Both the position numbers and the translations under genes were made by a program. Under the pieces are notes generated by a model that worked only from the letters and a program-made list of their open reading frames with translations, was not told where the DNA came from and did not search any database. From Nageia nagi (lineage: Eukaryota; Pinophyta), in assembly GCA_050084985.1 (NCBI GenBank), contig JBITNC010000001.1, positions 180,172,001 to 180,236,000 of the forward strand: a stretch of 64,000 nucleotides of DNA, written 5' to 3'. Every line of letters starts with the position of its first letter. The stretch's first letter is position 1. Shown here in pieces: positions 46,742 through 59,433 of this stretch.

Positions 46742-49700
46742 TTGTATGTGATGCTATTCTTCTTCCTACCCCATAAAATCGATCCATATCTAAGGAATAA
46801 CACATATCATATCGTCGATCTTCTATCATTCAAGGTTTCTTTAGAATCTGCATTTGTGTATCCATACAAGACAAACTTATCATTCTTCTTGTACTCCGAG
46901 CCATAATCATTAGTGCCATGGATGTATCTCAAAATATGTTTTATCATGGTCCAATGGGACTTTTTTAGTTCATGCATAAATCTTGAAATATAGCTAATGA
47001 TATAACAAATATCTGACCTAATGTATGCTAGGTAAATTAACCCTCCAATCAGCTAACAGTAGAGAGTTACATTTACCAATGGAGAATAATCATGATGTGA
47101 CAAATGTAAACTAGGTTCAATTGGCATGGACATTGAGTCACATTCTTAAATTTATCCATTAGCTTCTTGGTTTACTTCATCTATGAAAAAAATATCCGAT
47201 CTTGCATCTTTCAGACCTCCAATCTAAGGTAATAGTGAAGTAAACCAAGGTTGATCATGTCAAATGATCATTTGAGGTTATCTTTGTAAGATATGATCAA
47301 ATCCTCATTGTTGCTTGTGATAACAACATCATTGATATATACTACAACTATGATACTCTCCACCCCATGTTGTCGAAGGTAAACATTAGGATCATATGGA
47401 ATCCTATTGAAGTCATGTTGTAGTAGATGGGAATCAATTTTCATGTACCAGGCTCATGGAGCTTATTTCAAGCTATACAGAGACTTGATCAATATACACA
47501 CTTTTATTTTTTCTAGATCCATCAAAAATCTTTTAGGTTGCTACATGTATACTTCTTCCTCTAAGTATTTGTTTAGGAAGGCACTCTTGACATCCATTTG
47601 ATGGACTTTTTAGCTAAATTATGCTACCATTGCAAAAGTAATTTTGATGGTATTCATCTTGGTTGTGGGAGAAAAAGTCTCCTCATAGTCGATACCTTCC
47701 TATTGAGCATAACTTTTGGAAATTATTCAGGCCTTATACTTATCAATTGTACCATCATCTTTGTACTTAGTTTTGAACACCCATTTGCATCCAATGGACT
47801 CCTTTCCTAGTGGAAGATCTACCAACTTCCATGTACCATTTTTCATCAATGCATCATATTTAGCTTGTAAGGTTGACTTCTAATGCAGTAGCTCAATAGC
47901 TTCATGAACCATTTTAGGTTCAAGTATATTCAAAAATGTTCTCATCAGTGCCAAATTCACTTCCTCATGAGCCATGCTTTGTTTCCTTGGTCTAGAAGTG
48001 GAAGTGTTTGGTGTAGCACTCATGTTTAAGTCTTGCAGTGTCTTCTAGTAGCACTTAGGTCTTTTGATATTTTTAGGTGGAAAATTCACAATTGGAGCTT
48101 CTCTCTCATCATACTCATAATCATAATTGATTATGGGACTACTGTTAGGTTCAGGTACCTTTGTAGGTTGACTAGTTGAAGATTATCCCATCTCATCAAA
48201 GATTACATCTTTATTGATATAAGTATTTCAAGTAGTAGGATCCATGATTCTATAGGCTTTGGATTCACTATTGTACCCAATAAGAATGCACTTCTTTGAC
48301 ATTTCATCAATCTTCTTCCTTTGCTCCTTAGGAATGTGCATATAATCAGTACAACCAAATACTCGAAGATGTGAGATATTGGATAATTCTCCTAACCATG
48401 CTTCTTTAGGTGTCATCCATCAAGAGCTTTTGTGGGTATCCTATTTAGTAGATATGTGGCAGTATTTACTGCTTTAGCCCAAAATATTCCATCCATTTTT
48501 GCATCTTACAACATGCTTCTTACCATTTTCACAATGGTTTGATTTCTCTTTTCATAAACTCCATATTACTATGGTATGTAAGATGTGATCAACTGTCACT
48601 GAATTCCATGCTACTTCATGAATGCAAAAAACACATTTGACAAGTATTCCCCTCCTTGATCTAAGTAGAGAACATGGATGTGATGAGAAGTTTGTTTCTC
48701 CAAAAGTTCCTTGAATTCCTTAAAGTAGGAAAATGTTTGGTCCTTTGTCTTCAATAAATACACCTAATTTTTTTTGGAGTAGTAATTAACAAATAATAAG
48801 AAGTATCTGAGGTTAGAAATACTAGCCCAGATTGGTCCGCATAGATCAGTACGGATCATATCAAAAGCTCCTTTAACATGAGGTGTGCTATCATCAAATG
48901 AAATTCTATATGTCATTTTCCTGCTATGCAAGTGGGACAAACATTAGTATGAGAAGTAAGAGATGGAAGACCATGTACCATATCCTTCATTTATAGAGTG
49001 ATTAGATAATTTGGATTCATATGTCTGAATCTTTGGTACCAAAGAGTGGTCACATCTATGACATGAACACTAAGATCCTAATTTTTGTAAGCTACAACAT
49101 CAAGCAAAACTCCCAACTCCTTTTGCTTTTACTACTATTTGGCATCCTTTGGACTTATCACAAATGAAGCAATCTTTTCTCCTTTCAAAGTGTCAAACTC
49201 CACCTTCATATTTTTATCTAGCATCTAGCTAACTGACAAGAGGCTCTTCATCAGCCCTAGCACATACAAGATCTCTTTGATCTGATAGTTATTCTTTCCA
49301 ATTCATACATGAACATCACCCTTACCTTTAATGTCATGATATGTGTCATCGTCATTGACCAAGATTTGCATTGTCATCCAAGGAAGCAAACCAATCCTTT
49401 CAACCTGTCATGTGTTTGTAAGCACTAGAATCAACATAACAAGTGGAGAAGACTAAAGGATTCTCTTGATGAACAAAAGAGAGATTGCTAACATCTTCAG
49501 TCACTTAATCAACATCATTTACAACATTGCCCTATTGTTTCTTCATTATGGTCGATTTTATTTCCACTCCCTTTTATTTTGAGGGTTTTTTCCCTTTTTA
49601 TTTTTTATTCTTATTGCTCGAAGAGCCTTTACCAAAATAATTGTACCAATAATCCTGTAATTCATTCCCTTTCTTGAAATTTTTGCCTTTACCTTTCTAC

Positions 49701-50349
49701 TGAAAAGGTTTCTTGCATCTTTGATTGGATACCATGTCTTGTTCCTCTTCATGGGAATTTGTATGAGAAGCTTCTTGTTATTGCAATATGTTTACTAACT
49801 CTTCAAAGTTAGGTGTTTCCTTTAAGATGTTTAATATCAACACAAAGGTACGATATTTCTTCTAGAGTGCTCTTAAGATAATGGATACAAGGAGTGTATA
49901 TTCCACCTCTTCACCTAATTCAAATAGGGAGGCATGATGTTCCATAACTTTGCGAAGAAAGGATTCAATTTGTTCACCACTTTTTAGTTTAAGGGTGTGT
50001 AATTATCCTTGCAAATGTAAGATTTGATTTTTATTTTTTGAGGCAAACAATTGTTGCAATTTCTTCCATGTTGTTGCAGCATCTTTGGAGTTTTGAACAT
50101 GAGGTTGTACATCATCTGAAATGCTAAGAAGGATGATCATGCAAGCTTTCCTACTTCTATGAATTGGGAAATAAATTTTTTGGGGTTGTCTGGGCCATGT
50201 TTACTTTTCAAGTTTCAATCTTCAATTTCATCGATTTGAAAAACAATCACTCTCTTTGTCGGAGTGTGCAAAAGTTTTTATCTCCCCTTTTCAAATGTAC
50301 CTTCAAAATATTTTGCACCTCCAAGGTATTAATTACTTGAGTTTGGCAT
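46742..50349 (-). pseudogene. Copia gag-pol, up to mid RNase H, inverted relative to its LTRs
   Basis: An ATG at 50349 opens gag (MPNSSN, then GGAKYFEGTFEKGR). The gag body reads MIILLSISDDVQPHVQNSKD, WKKLQQLFASKNKNQIL and SGEQIESFLRKVMEHHASL, matching Copia gag (UBN2). The protease motif is CYVDSSAYKHMTG (DSS for DSG). Integrase shows FDMIRTDLCGPIWAS and LYLDQGGEYLSN, then LRVFGCTDYMHIP and KKCILIGYNS (48416-48228). RT shows QMDVKSAFLN and VVYINDVVI, where the second Asp of YVDD has changed. RNase H begins LYGYTNADSKETLNDRRST and stops at WGRKKNSIT where the left LTR begins. Stops and shifts are spread throughout. Confidence 0.85.
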
Positions 50350-51484
50350 AAAATATAATTAAATACCTTTAATTTTGATCATATGCTAATTTTGAATTTT
50401 GCACATGTCAAAATAAAATTTTTAAATTGTTTTGAAGGGATTTGAACACTTGATCACTCTTACATAATGTTGGTGCTTTGCTAATGCAACAAAGGCTCAA
50501 CCTTGATTAATTATCAACTTGGGTTATTTTTATCTCCAAATTTGTCTTGCTCACTTGAAATAAGTATACTATGTCACCAAATTTATTTTTTGTTGGACAT
50601 GATTTGGAAAAAAATTTAGCCTCTTCAAGTTTTAATAATTGTTGTTGGACAAAAATTTTTGTGTTGGGTAAATATTTATTATTGAATATAAATTTATTTA
50701 ATCTCCTCCTTCATTATTTCACGTTCTCTTCAATAATGAAATCTCCTCTCCATTGTTTTTGTTGGGTAAGTATTGAAAATGTCTTCCTCTAAACTTTGAT
50801 ATTGTCTCCCAAAAAATGTAGAGAATACAAATAATTTTAATTCTTCAATTTCATTGGATGGAGTGGACATGAAATAATATCCAATTTATTTTCAGACGTT
50901 ACATTGTTTGGATGATGCTCTTTCTATTGTATCAAATTTTTTTTTTTTGCAAATATTATACTTTTTAATTCTTTCCAACCATTGGTTGGGGCTGCATTAA
51001 TCAATGGCAGACTGATTCTGAAGGAGAAGAACCTCATTTGCAAAGGGCCTCACGGAACAACAACGTGAGTCCAACCAGATCCATTCACTTTCGTAACTTC
51101 TCGCTGGAAGTCAAGTGCTGCTGGGCACGTACAAGAGGAGTAGTGTTCAAAGGGCTGGAGACGCTGCTATGCTTTTGAAACACCGGTAGGGTGGACATGC
51201 ACTGTTGGGTAGCGAACGTGGCTTTGTTTTTTTTTTTTTTAAGAGAGGGACAGGCTGAAACGCATGATTGGGCTGGTATTTACACTATTATTTATGCTCT
51301 TCAACATGCCTTCCAACTCTAGATTGTATTGCAAGCAGTGTGTGTTCGCTACAAAAACTCTACGTGTGGCGCTAGGATGGGATACCTACGTACGCCAAGT
51401 AAAATAACCAAGAGAGGTTGCGTAGGGAAGCATGGAAGGACCGTGTGGGGGTCTTTTGTTGGTTGCACTAATGTTCTATGAGGA
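50350..51484 (-). other. Leader region of the inverted interior, with a GC-rich patch
   Basis: Non-coding sequence upstream of gag on the minus strand. A GC-rich part (about 51000-51480) has a T15-16 run at 51226-51241 and no recognised gene. The expected primer-binding site near the right junction was not found, so some bases were lost or mutated. Confidence 0.5.
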
Positions 51485-51803
51485 GGTATTTGTGCAATAA
51501 TATGATTACATCGTATTTTGATAAATATTGGAATTTCACATAAATAAGACATAGTTTTACATTGCAACAATCAAGATGTATTGAAATTAGTTCGAAATCT
51601 TTGTTTTCATGAACAAATCAAACACATTGAAATACAGGTGCATTTCATTTGGGATCATGTTTCACTACACAATATTCAACTCTAGTACATTTTTATGAAA
51701 GAGAAAATTGCAGATGTCTTCACCAAATCTCTTAATAGTGGAAAGTTTGAATACTTTCAGAGCTTCCTCTCATGTCCTCTAAAGACCTAATGTAATATGG
51801 GGG
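51485..51803 (+). pseudogene. Copia RNase H, second half, with polypurine tract
   Basis: The plus strand reads GICAII-LHRILINIGISHK, LHCNNQDVLKLVRN, FHEQIKHIEIQVHFI, KEKIADVFTKSLNSGKFEYF, then a stop near 51790. This is the C-terminal half of a Copia RNase H (C-AIWLR-IL, YCDNQ, FH-RTKHIEI-YHFIRD, ADI-TK-L). The catalytic Asp of CDNQ is Asn and a Trp codon is a stop. TAATATGGGGG follows directly and then the 3' LTR. Confidence 0.85.
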
Positions 51804-52000
51804 TATTAGAAATAATACATTAGATAATAGGTATCTACAATAATGTAAAGGCTATTTAATAATAATAGCCTAGTTAATAGTTAATGGTATTTAATAATTA
51901 GGGTTTATGGTTAATAATGTTATTGTATGAGAATGATTCTTGATATTATATTTAAACCCTTCATGTTCAATAATGAATTAATTCTTGCTTCTCTCCAATA
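51804..52000 (+). repeat. 3' LTR of the inverted-interior Copia element
   Basis: Partner of 46550-46741 in the same orientation; starts TATTAGAAATAATAC and ends CTCTCCAATA, followed by GTATA (52001-52005). Confidence 0.9.
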
Positions 52001-52005
52001 GTATA

Positions 52006-52088
52006 AGCATTAGAAATTGTTAAGTCCAAGGTGAAAGCCCAAGAAGGTGTCTAAGCATAGATAAGCCCTAGAAGGTGTCTAGGCATTA
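52006..52088 (+). repeat. Continuation of the interrupted long-repeat fragment
   Basis: AGCATTAGAAATTG resumes the sequence cut at 46549. It then repeats the module GCCCAAGAAGGTGTCT and CATAGATAAGCCCTAGAAGG before the next full repeat begins at 52089. Confidence 0.6.
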
Positions 52089-53133
52089 TTGTTTTGATAT
52101 TATTATAAGTTCCTTAGTCTTTATCTTGGGTTATTTCCATGAGAAGAAATCCATCATCTTCATAACCAAGATAAAGAGGGGGAAAGATAAAATTGGGGTA
52201 TCCAAGTTACTACTATGACAATAAAATTCAGGGAGTGTTTTCTTACTTGAACTTTGTTATACTTTGAATTATGCTTTGATTTTCTTAATTCCTAAAAGTA
52301 TCAAAACATATTTAAAGTGAGGCATTTGTTAACATCTAAAAAGTAATTTTAATTTAATTAAAATACACCTTTTAAGTATTTGAAATGAATTATTTATTTA
52401 AGTGATTTGATGTTATTTTTATTGTATACTCTCATTACCTTCATATTTTATTGGCAACAGATCGACCCAAAGATAAGCCTAAGAAGTTATCTTGGCATAG
52501 ATAAGCTCTAGAAGGTGTCTAGACATTAGAGATTGATAATTACAACATGAAAGGCTTGGCACATACCTATTGCATATAAAGGAAGGTAAGGGTTATGCAT
52601 CATAGATTATGACATAATCTAGATCCTTGATAGGTGGTACATATATTGGTTCTATTGATGGGTTTTTCTCAATACCACCTATCATATCTGAATTTTGTTA
52701 TACTTCACAAATATTACATTCATGCAATCTTTCAACCTACCATACATAAGTAATCTATCTTTGGAGAGGGCCTCTTGACAACAACTGAAAGTTCTAACAA
52801 TTTCAGTATGGGACACCAAGCGACGATGCTCCATGCTAAGCATTGATGCTTTGTGGAGGTTAGGTTTGGTGCTCCCATTCATGGGAATAATTCATTATTG
52901 ACTTCTTTCAGCTAGGTGTGAGCTATGATCCTCATGACAGGTAAAGTAATTTGTTTGTAAGTTCATTTGAATTCAGATTTGATAGGTTAAGGTTAATTGA
53001 ATATTTGAGATTATTGCTATCTTCATATTAGATTACTTTAGTCAGTAATAGGAATATGATCTCTAAATTTTACTATTATTGGTTATAATTCAATATTATA
53101 ATTAACCCTAATAATTAACCATAAATTAATTAT
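52089..53133 (+). repeat. Left copy of a ~1.05 kb direct repeat, LTR-like
   Basis: Aligns along its length with 60561-61612: TTGTTTTGATAT start, ATTATGCTTTGATTT, TATTTATTTAAGTGATTT, GACATAATCTAGATCCTTG, CCCATTCATGGGAATA, GAGCTATGATCCTCATGA and a common end AACCATAAATTAATTAT. No coding is seen. It is probably an LTR of a non-autonomous element. Confidence 0.7.
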
Positions 53134-53979
53134 AGTTATTAATTTAAAAAATTATTCCACTACAAATTTTCAATTATGAAGAAAAATAAGAAAAATGAAA
53201 AAAGATTTGGACCTGGTGGTCCTTATTCAAAGAATTATCAACCAAATTTCTATGTCCCTCCTTTGTAGTGATTTGTTGAGACATGATGCTAGAATCTTTA
53301 TCCAATCACACTATAGAGGACTAAACCTAACTTAAAACTTGAATTTCCCTAGTTCATTCTCTTCCCAAAACTTAGGATTGTAGAATTGAGAATGTACAAA
53401 TGAATGGCAATTTGGTATATTAATAAAGTTAGAATTAAATGCTTTTTATGACAATAATATGAATGTATGTAATATTAAATTTTGGCATATTTTGCAATGC
53501 AAACATCATAAATTTGGATGTGTGAATTATTTTTTATTTTGTCAAAATCTCCATGTTGGAGTGACATCATTAGGGCCTGAGTGGTGTCACTCATTGTAGG
53601 TACTTAGAAAATTTCAAATTTGATCTCGGCCTTTAGTGAAAATGATGAATTATTTAAAACTGGTAGTTGATTGTAAACAAGTCAATATTTGTCAAAAAAA
53701 TCCAAACTAGGGGAGGTTGGCCTACTGCTAAGTAAATGGTCGTAAAATTCAAGAAACATAATAGTATTGCAAAATGAGAATGCATGTTCAATTAGTCTCC
53801 ATTTTTTAGGATATTCAATTCAAAATTCAAAGTATTTTAGTAAGGATTAACAGGTGACTCAGCTTAGGATATGATGATATTTTCAAAAAATGTTTGAAAT
53901 AAGGACTTCATAATAGGTCCACCATGGCTTATTACAATAAAATTATTTATGATATGATTGATGCATAGAAGTTGATAAT
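53134..53979. other. Unassigned sequence between long repeat and Gypsy element
   Basis: No sustained frame or recognised motif. If the 1.05 kb repeats are LTRs, this is part of a short internal region, later opened by the Gypsy insertion. Confidence 0.4.
53975..53979. repeat. Target site duplication ATAAT, left copy
   Basis: ATAAT precedes the left Gypsy LTR and is repeated exactly at 60162-60166 after the right LTR. Confidence 0.9.
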
Positions 53980-54710
53980 TGATCCGTACTCATCGGATAC
54001 TTATAGCATACTTAGATCCTCACTTACATATTCAAATGAAAATAGTTAACCATTATGAGATCATACAAATTGCATATAAATTTGAAAAATTACATAATGT
54101 GAATCACAAACTAGCAATTTCAAGCACATAACAAGATCAACATAATGATTTTACCTTGGTTCACCTAATGTGGGCTAATCCAACATGGAATTGGAGCCTT
54201 CTCTTCTTATTATCTATGGACATTACAATACTACATGCATAGATAAATACCATCAACAAAATGATAATACAATCTTCTATAATTACTGCAATCTCCTACA
54301 GCAAGAAGAAACAATCTTAGAACTACAACAATTCTAGAATGACTCTTAGTCTTCCTTCAAACTATTACAATTCTAAAATCCCAAAACTCTACAATTCTCT
54401 CTCCCTTGAGAGTCAAGAATAAGATACACCTTTAAATAAGGCTTTAGAACACATTGAAATGTTGACCAAGGAACCTAAACTACTTATTCTCCTTAAATGC
54501 CATTGCATCTTCAAATACCCCCTGCTGACTCATCAAGATGCACACTATTAGTAACCTAAAAATAGTATTTTGCACATCGTTAATAGCCTAAAATTGAATA
54601 CCAAAAATCTTTAGATTTTGATCTTCGATCTATCTCCAAGCACATATACCTCCGAATTGAGTATTGGTCTTGAAAAAGACAACCTAACACATAATCAAAT
54701 TCATATTACA
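53980..54710 (-). repeat. 3' LTR of the Gypsy element
   Basis: Starts TGATCCGTACTC and ends TTCATATTACA. Long exact stretches are shared with 59434-60161, such as ATTATGAGATCATACAAATT. Confidence 0.95.
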
Positions 54711-54718
54711 CCTTCCCA
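54711..54718 (-). promoter_or_regulatory. Polypurine tract
   Basis: The minus strand reads TGGGAAGG immediately before the 3' LTR. Confidence 0.7.
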
Positions 54719-54739
54719 ATGGAGAAGCATTTGGTCCCA

Positions 54740-56150
54740 CAAATGCATAGATGAGGATACAACTCCCAAACTCTAGACTTGTCCATCCACTTAACTTTAT
54801 TAGGCTTCTTTCATTTCAATCCAACCAGCCACAGCTCTATCTCACCTCTTCTTGTAGCACAAACCTTCTTTTGCAATATGGAATCCTCCTTGAGTTCATC
54901 CATAGTATTAGGAGCTAAGTCAACAAGAGATGACAAAATCTAATCTGAACTTGGTTTATCTTCAATCAACATAGATGGCTCATATAATTTCAAATGTTCA
55001 ACATTCACAATTGAATAGATGTTCATATATGTCAGAAGATCCAATCTAAAAGCATTCTCACTTACTTGCTCCATAATCTCAAATGGTCCATACCTTATAG
55101 GTTTCAACTTCTTGGTTGGTTCTTGCAACCTCTCCTTACTAAGATGCAACCAAACATGCTCTCCCATATGAAACTTATAGTCAACTCTATGTTGTCTCAT
55201 CTTGTACTTGGCTTAGCTTGTCTCAAGTTGCTCTTGGACTTTCAAATGAATTTACTTAATCTTTTCAACAAATTTTTCAGCTTACTTTTCCTCTTTCTCA
55301 AGAGAATCTTCTTCATCTCTTTGCTTCCCAAACACACAATCAGAAAGTGAAGGTGGTAAATAACCAAAATAAGTCTTAAAAGGACTCTTATTGATGGAAG
55401 AATGAATTGCCTTATTATATGTATGTTGGATATATTCAAGATGTTCATCTCAAGACTTAGGATGCTTGCCACAATAACCCCTCAAGAGTTGAACTAGTAT
55501 CCTATTCACCACCTTGATTTTTCCATCCATTTGAAGGTGAAAGCAAATACTCCTCTTCAACCTTGTATCAATATTTTCCCACAAACATGTCCAAAACTCT
55601 ACCAAAAATCTACTATCTCTATTTGAAACAATGGAATTAGGCAATCCAAAACGAATCCAAACATGAGAAAAGAATAAATTGGCAGCATCTTTTCTTATTA
55701 TAGTTTTTTTATATGGAATCAAAACACACATCTTACGAAATCTATCCATAACAACAAATAAATAGTCATGACCCTTCTTAGTCATAGGCAATCCTCTTAC
55801 AAAATCCATTGAGATACACTTCCATGGATGTGAAGGTACTGGAAGTGGCTGATACAAACCCAATTTTTTGTTACTTAGATTGCTAGTGCAACATAAAGAA
55901 CACCCCCTTATGTACTTGGCAACTTGATCTTACATCTTTGGCCAATATGCACACCTTTGCAAATTATACAATATCTTTCCAACCTTAAAATGTCCTACAA
56001 TCTTCGAAGTATGTGCTTTTCTAATCAGTCCAATTCTTTCACCTACAAGTACACATAATGCACTAAAATAATAAAGAAGTCCATTTTGCAAATGAAATTT
56101 ATTCAAACCCTCATACTTAGACCTAGATGAAGACAACTGCTTATACACCT
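54740..56150 (-). pseudogene. Gypsy integrase with chromodomain-like tail
   Basis: The zinc-binding N-terminal part has HTSKIVGHFKVGKI and YIRGCSLCC. The core reads CISMDFVRGLPMTKKGHDYL, VMDRFRKMCVLIPYKKT, SNRDSRFLVEFW and HLQMDGKIKVVNR (55863-55450). In the last motif the usual TDGQTE Glu is Lys, so the catalytic triad is broken. Next come INKSPFKTYFGYLPPSLSD, GEHVWLHLSKER, GPFEIMEQVSENAFRLDLL and NVEHLKLYEPS (55200-54940). The tail VCATRRGEIELWLVGLK and WELYPHL to about 54750 fits a chromovirus-type chromodomain, which in active elements can steer integration to marked chromatin. A few stops lie between these blocks. Confidence 0.85.
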
Positions 56151-56159
56151 CTTCGAAGT

Positions 56160-57700
56160 TTGGATCCTACACATATGCCTCTAAAAATGATTAAGATAGA
56201 AAAAGAAGAAATTTCAACACTGAGAGGGAACTCACTGGACTTTATTTGCATGTCAGTAATGGTCCAAAATTAGTGCTACATGCTGATGATGGCATGGAAT
56301 CTATAGTTACAAGTGGCCTAGAAAGTATGTTAGCAACCTTATTATGTGTTCATTTCTTATACTTGATCATTAGATGAAATTATTGCTGAAAACCCATCCA
56401 TCTATAGTGTCTAGTTTATTACAATTTTGATTGAGTTTGTAAATACTTTAATGGTTTATGATTAGTATGAATGATTGTTTCTTTTTCCATTAAGTAATGT
56501 TCTAATTTTTAACAACTTGAATCAATGCATACATTTCTTTATCATAAGTAGGATAATTCAAAATAGCCCCATTAAAATTTTTAAAATGATAGCAAATTGG
56601 TTTATCTTCTTGTAACAAAATAGCTCCCATGGCATAGTCACTTGCATCAGTATCCACTTCAAATGGTTGCTACAAACTAAGAAGTGCTAGCACATGTGCA
56701 CTAATAATCTTTTGCTTCAAAGTGTCAAAAGATATTTGTTGTTGTTTTTCCCATTGGAAAACTTGCCTCTTGTCGGTTACATTATGTATAAGTGAAGCAA
56801 TATGAGAAAAATCAATAATAAACTTTCTCAAATATTGGACAGCTCCTAAGAAACTCCTCACTTCAGTTACATTACATGGCCTTGACCAATCTACTATAAC
56901 ACTTACTTTACTAGGATCTATCTTAAGCTATCTATGACTAATAACATGGCCCAAATACACCAAAGACTCTTTGCCAAACTCACATTTTAAATGTTTCAAT
57001 AACAACTTCTCCCTATGCAAAGTTTGAAACACTTATCTAATATGTACAACATGTTCTTTCCAAGTAGAACTATAAATAAGAATATCATCCAAGTATACAA
57101 TAATAAAAAAATTAATAAATAGATGAAGTACATCATTCATTACCCTCATAAAAGTAGCTGGTGCATTGCATAAACCAAATGGCAAAACAAACCACTCAAA
57201 TAGGTCTTATCTTGTCTTGAAAGTAGTCTTCCAAATGTCCTCCTTCTTGATTCTAACTTGGTGATATCCACTCCTCAAGTCCAATTTTGTGAAGAATCTT
57301 ACCCCTTGCAATTGATCCTAAAGATCATCTATCTAAGGCAAAGGATAGTGATTTTTTATGGTGATTTTATTTAGTGCTCTATAGTCAATGCACATTCTCT
57401 AAATTTGATCCTTCTTGAGAACCAAAAAAATAGGTGATCCACATGGAGATGTACTTGGTTTGATCACACCTTGATCAACCAACTCCTGAATCTACCTCCT
57501 TATCTTCCCTTACTTCAAAACTGATTGCCGATACAAAGCTATGTTAGGTAATGAAGCATTAGGTAACAAATGAATATCATGTTGTATATCTCGCATAGGA
57601 GGTAATCCCTATGGCTCTGCAAATAAGTTAGTAAACTCCCAAACCAAATCTTGCATCTATTCCTTTCTTTTGTACATTGCTAATGGCATGAAATTAGTAT
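56160..57700 (-). pseudogene. Gypsy reverse transcriptase and RNase H
   Basis: RT motifs on the minus strand include [76 protein letters not shown] and [10 protein letters not shown] (YLDD at about 57083-57094, intact). The connection domain reads MRSFLGAVQYLRKFIIDFSH (56861). RNase H follows with PFEVDTDASDYAMGAIL and a continuing KEMYALIQ motif. Roughly one stop per 30-60 codons breaks the frame, mostly from single-base changes. Length and order are normal for Gypsy pol. Confidence 0.9.
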
Positions 57701-57712
57701 TACATGTCATTT

Positions 57713-58330
57713 TCATACCATTGATAGCATGAGATTCACATCACTCGAGGCTCTTATTTTCACCATGATCAAAATAAAAAATTTAGAAGCATTCACAAGA
57801 TGTTTTACATGACTAGCAGTGATCAAAGGTAGTTTTTTCTTACTTTTATGTGCACTAGCTTGAAACATCTTTCCATCTTTCACCAATTGTAATTTGTTCA
57901 ATCTTATGTAATAAATACCATCTCTATCCCACATGTAAGGGTTTTCAAGAATAACACCACAAATGGATAAAGAAACAACATCAACCATGACTTCATCAAT
58001 GTACTATGCACAAATAGCAAATTTCAACTTACATTATTTAGTGACTTGCAAACTAGCATTGTGATGCACCCAACCCAAAGGATATGGACTTGGATGGTTG
58101 AAAGTTTCCAATCCTAAATTACTTATCATAATCTTTGAAATCAAATTTGGTTGAGAACCCTGATCAATAATGCAATCTACTTTGGTTTTTTTAATTTGGA
58201 TTTTGAAGTGGAATAATTGAATCCTTTGCTCTTCAATGTCTTGAGGCTCTTCAACCTTTTGAATGGATGAATAATTTACTTTCTCATCAATATTTAAACT
58301 ACCCTCAATATCATCACATCTAAGAACCAT
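57713..58330 (-). pseudogene. Gypsy aspartic protease region
   Basis: The first frame (58330-58034) has VDCIIDQGSQPNLIS, the retropepsin active-site region, with DQG where DSG or DTG is usual. The second frame (57988-57713) has SLSICGVILENPYMWDRDGI then LQLVKDGKMFQASAHKSKKK, a segment that follows the protease in a common plant Gypsy group. Between them a stop and frameshift occur. The protease would process gag-pol in the particle. Confidence 0.75.
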
Positions 58331-58389
58331 AGCATTAGTTTTCTACTTATTCTTATGCTTATATGGACGTAATTCTAGATGCAATTTTT

Positions 58390-59213
58390 AACATTTATCA
58401 TCACATGACCATCTTTATCACAATGACTACAATGTCTACCATCACCTTCTTTCTTTGAAATATTAGTGGTCTTAGTTTCTTGCTTACCTTTGCCTTTATC
58501 TTGATATTTACCCTTTTCATGTCCTCCCCTTGAATTAGAATCCTTCTTGGATTCATCCTATTATCTCCTTGCTTTACCATCCTCCTCTAATTATTGTGCT
58601 TGCGCACACACTTGGTCAAGATTAGTAGGATTAAACAATATGATAGTCTTTTGCAAATGAATATATAAACCTCCAATGTACTTCATTAAAGTTTGAGGAT
58701 CTTTTAGTGAAACCCTAAGCAAAGTAGCTTATTTCTTAAATTTTGTAGTTTATTCTTGAATATTTTGCCCTCTTTGTTGTAAAGAATTGCTATTTCATAA
58801 ATTATTTATTATGATGTCCTAATAAATAGAATTGATCTCTTAACAACTCCTTAAATTCATTCCAAGAAGATATTTTCGATAAGTATTCATGATTAAGAGT
58901 TTCTACATAGATTTCCCACCAAATTAAAGCATGTCCACTCATTTTTAATTTAGAAAAAAGAGATTTTATCAACATCATTTACAACACCATAAATTTGGAA
59001 ATAAACCTCCAATTATTTTAACCAATTGTTCACATTTTTTGCATCAATCTCACCTCCAAAAGTAGAAATGTCCACTTTGGCTTCCACCTTGAATGGAACT
59101 CTATTTGATGAAGATGATGAATCAAGTCTCCCAACTACATTATGATATCTCTGATTGATATTTGCATTTGCTCCAATAGCCAACAACTCAATCAAATGAT
59201 TCTCCATTATCAA
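58390..59213 (-). pseudogene. Gypsy gag with frameshifted zinc knuckle
   Basis: From the minus-strand ATG at 59213 (or 59207) the frame reads MENHLIELLAIGANANINQR, then KVEAKVDISTFGGEIDAKNV and NNWLK, LEVYFQIYGVVNDVDKISF, matching the gag domain start in this Gypsy group. Near 58395-58445 a CCHC knuckle begins CSHCDKDGHV and is completed only after a one-base shift (DDKC-KLHLELRP). The CWKLHPE-like tail links it to the gag relic at 2454. Stops interrupt the middle. Confidence 0.8.
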
Positions 59214-59420
59214 AAACCTCCTTTAAAAATTGACATCCATCATGGTACAAATAATATACTATTGCTCCTCTGTATTATCCATTTCAGTCTCTATGCCCTT
59301 CCTACCAAAGATCCTCTGGAATCAATTGTGGTATTTGAAATCTCCTCCTAAACATTAAAAAATACAATGTTGGTGACTTGAAATACCTAAAAAGTTGGCC
59401 CCAAATTTGGCTCACACAAG

Positions 59421-59431
59421 CTCTGATACCA
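59421..59431 (-). promoter_or_regulatory. Primer-binding site, initiator-Met tRNA type
   Basis: The plus strand reads CTCTGATACCA, so the minus strand has TGGTATCAGAG, two bases inside the 5' LTR. The match to the plant initiator-Met site is exact over these positions. Confidence 0.9.
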
Positions 59432-59433
59432 CG

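Larger units (their letters stand above)
46550..52000 (+). mobile_element. Copia element with an internal inversion between its LTRs
   Basis: Two LTRs of 192 and 197 bp in the same orientation (46550-46741 and 51804-52000; termini TATTAG and CCAATA) are flanked by GTCTA and GTATA, a one-mismatch target duplication. The 3' LTR is preceded on plus by a polypurine tract (TAATATGGGGG) and by the second half of an RNase H on plus. Everything else (gag, protease, integrase, RT and the first half of RNase H) lies on the minus strand at 46742-50349, with RNase H abutting the left LTR. The two RNase H halves fit end to end with about 15 residues missing. One inversion of about 4.7 kb explains this. 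Confidence 0.75.
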
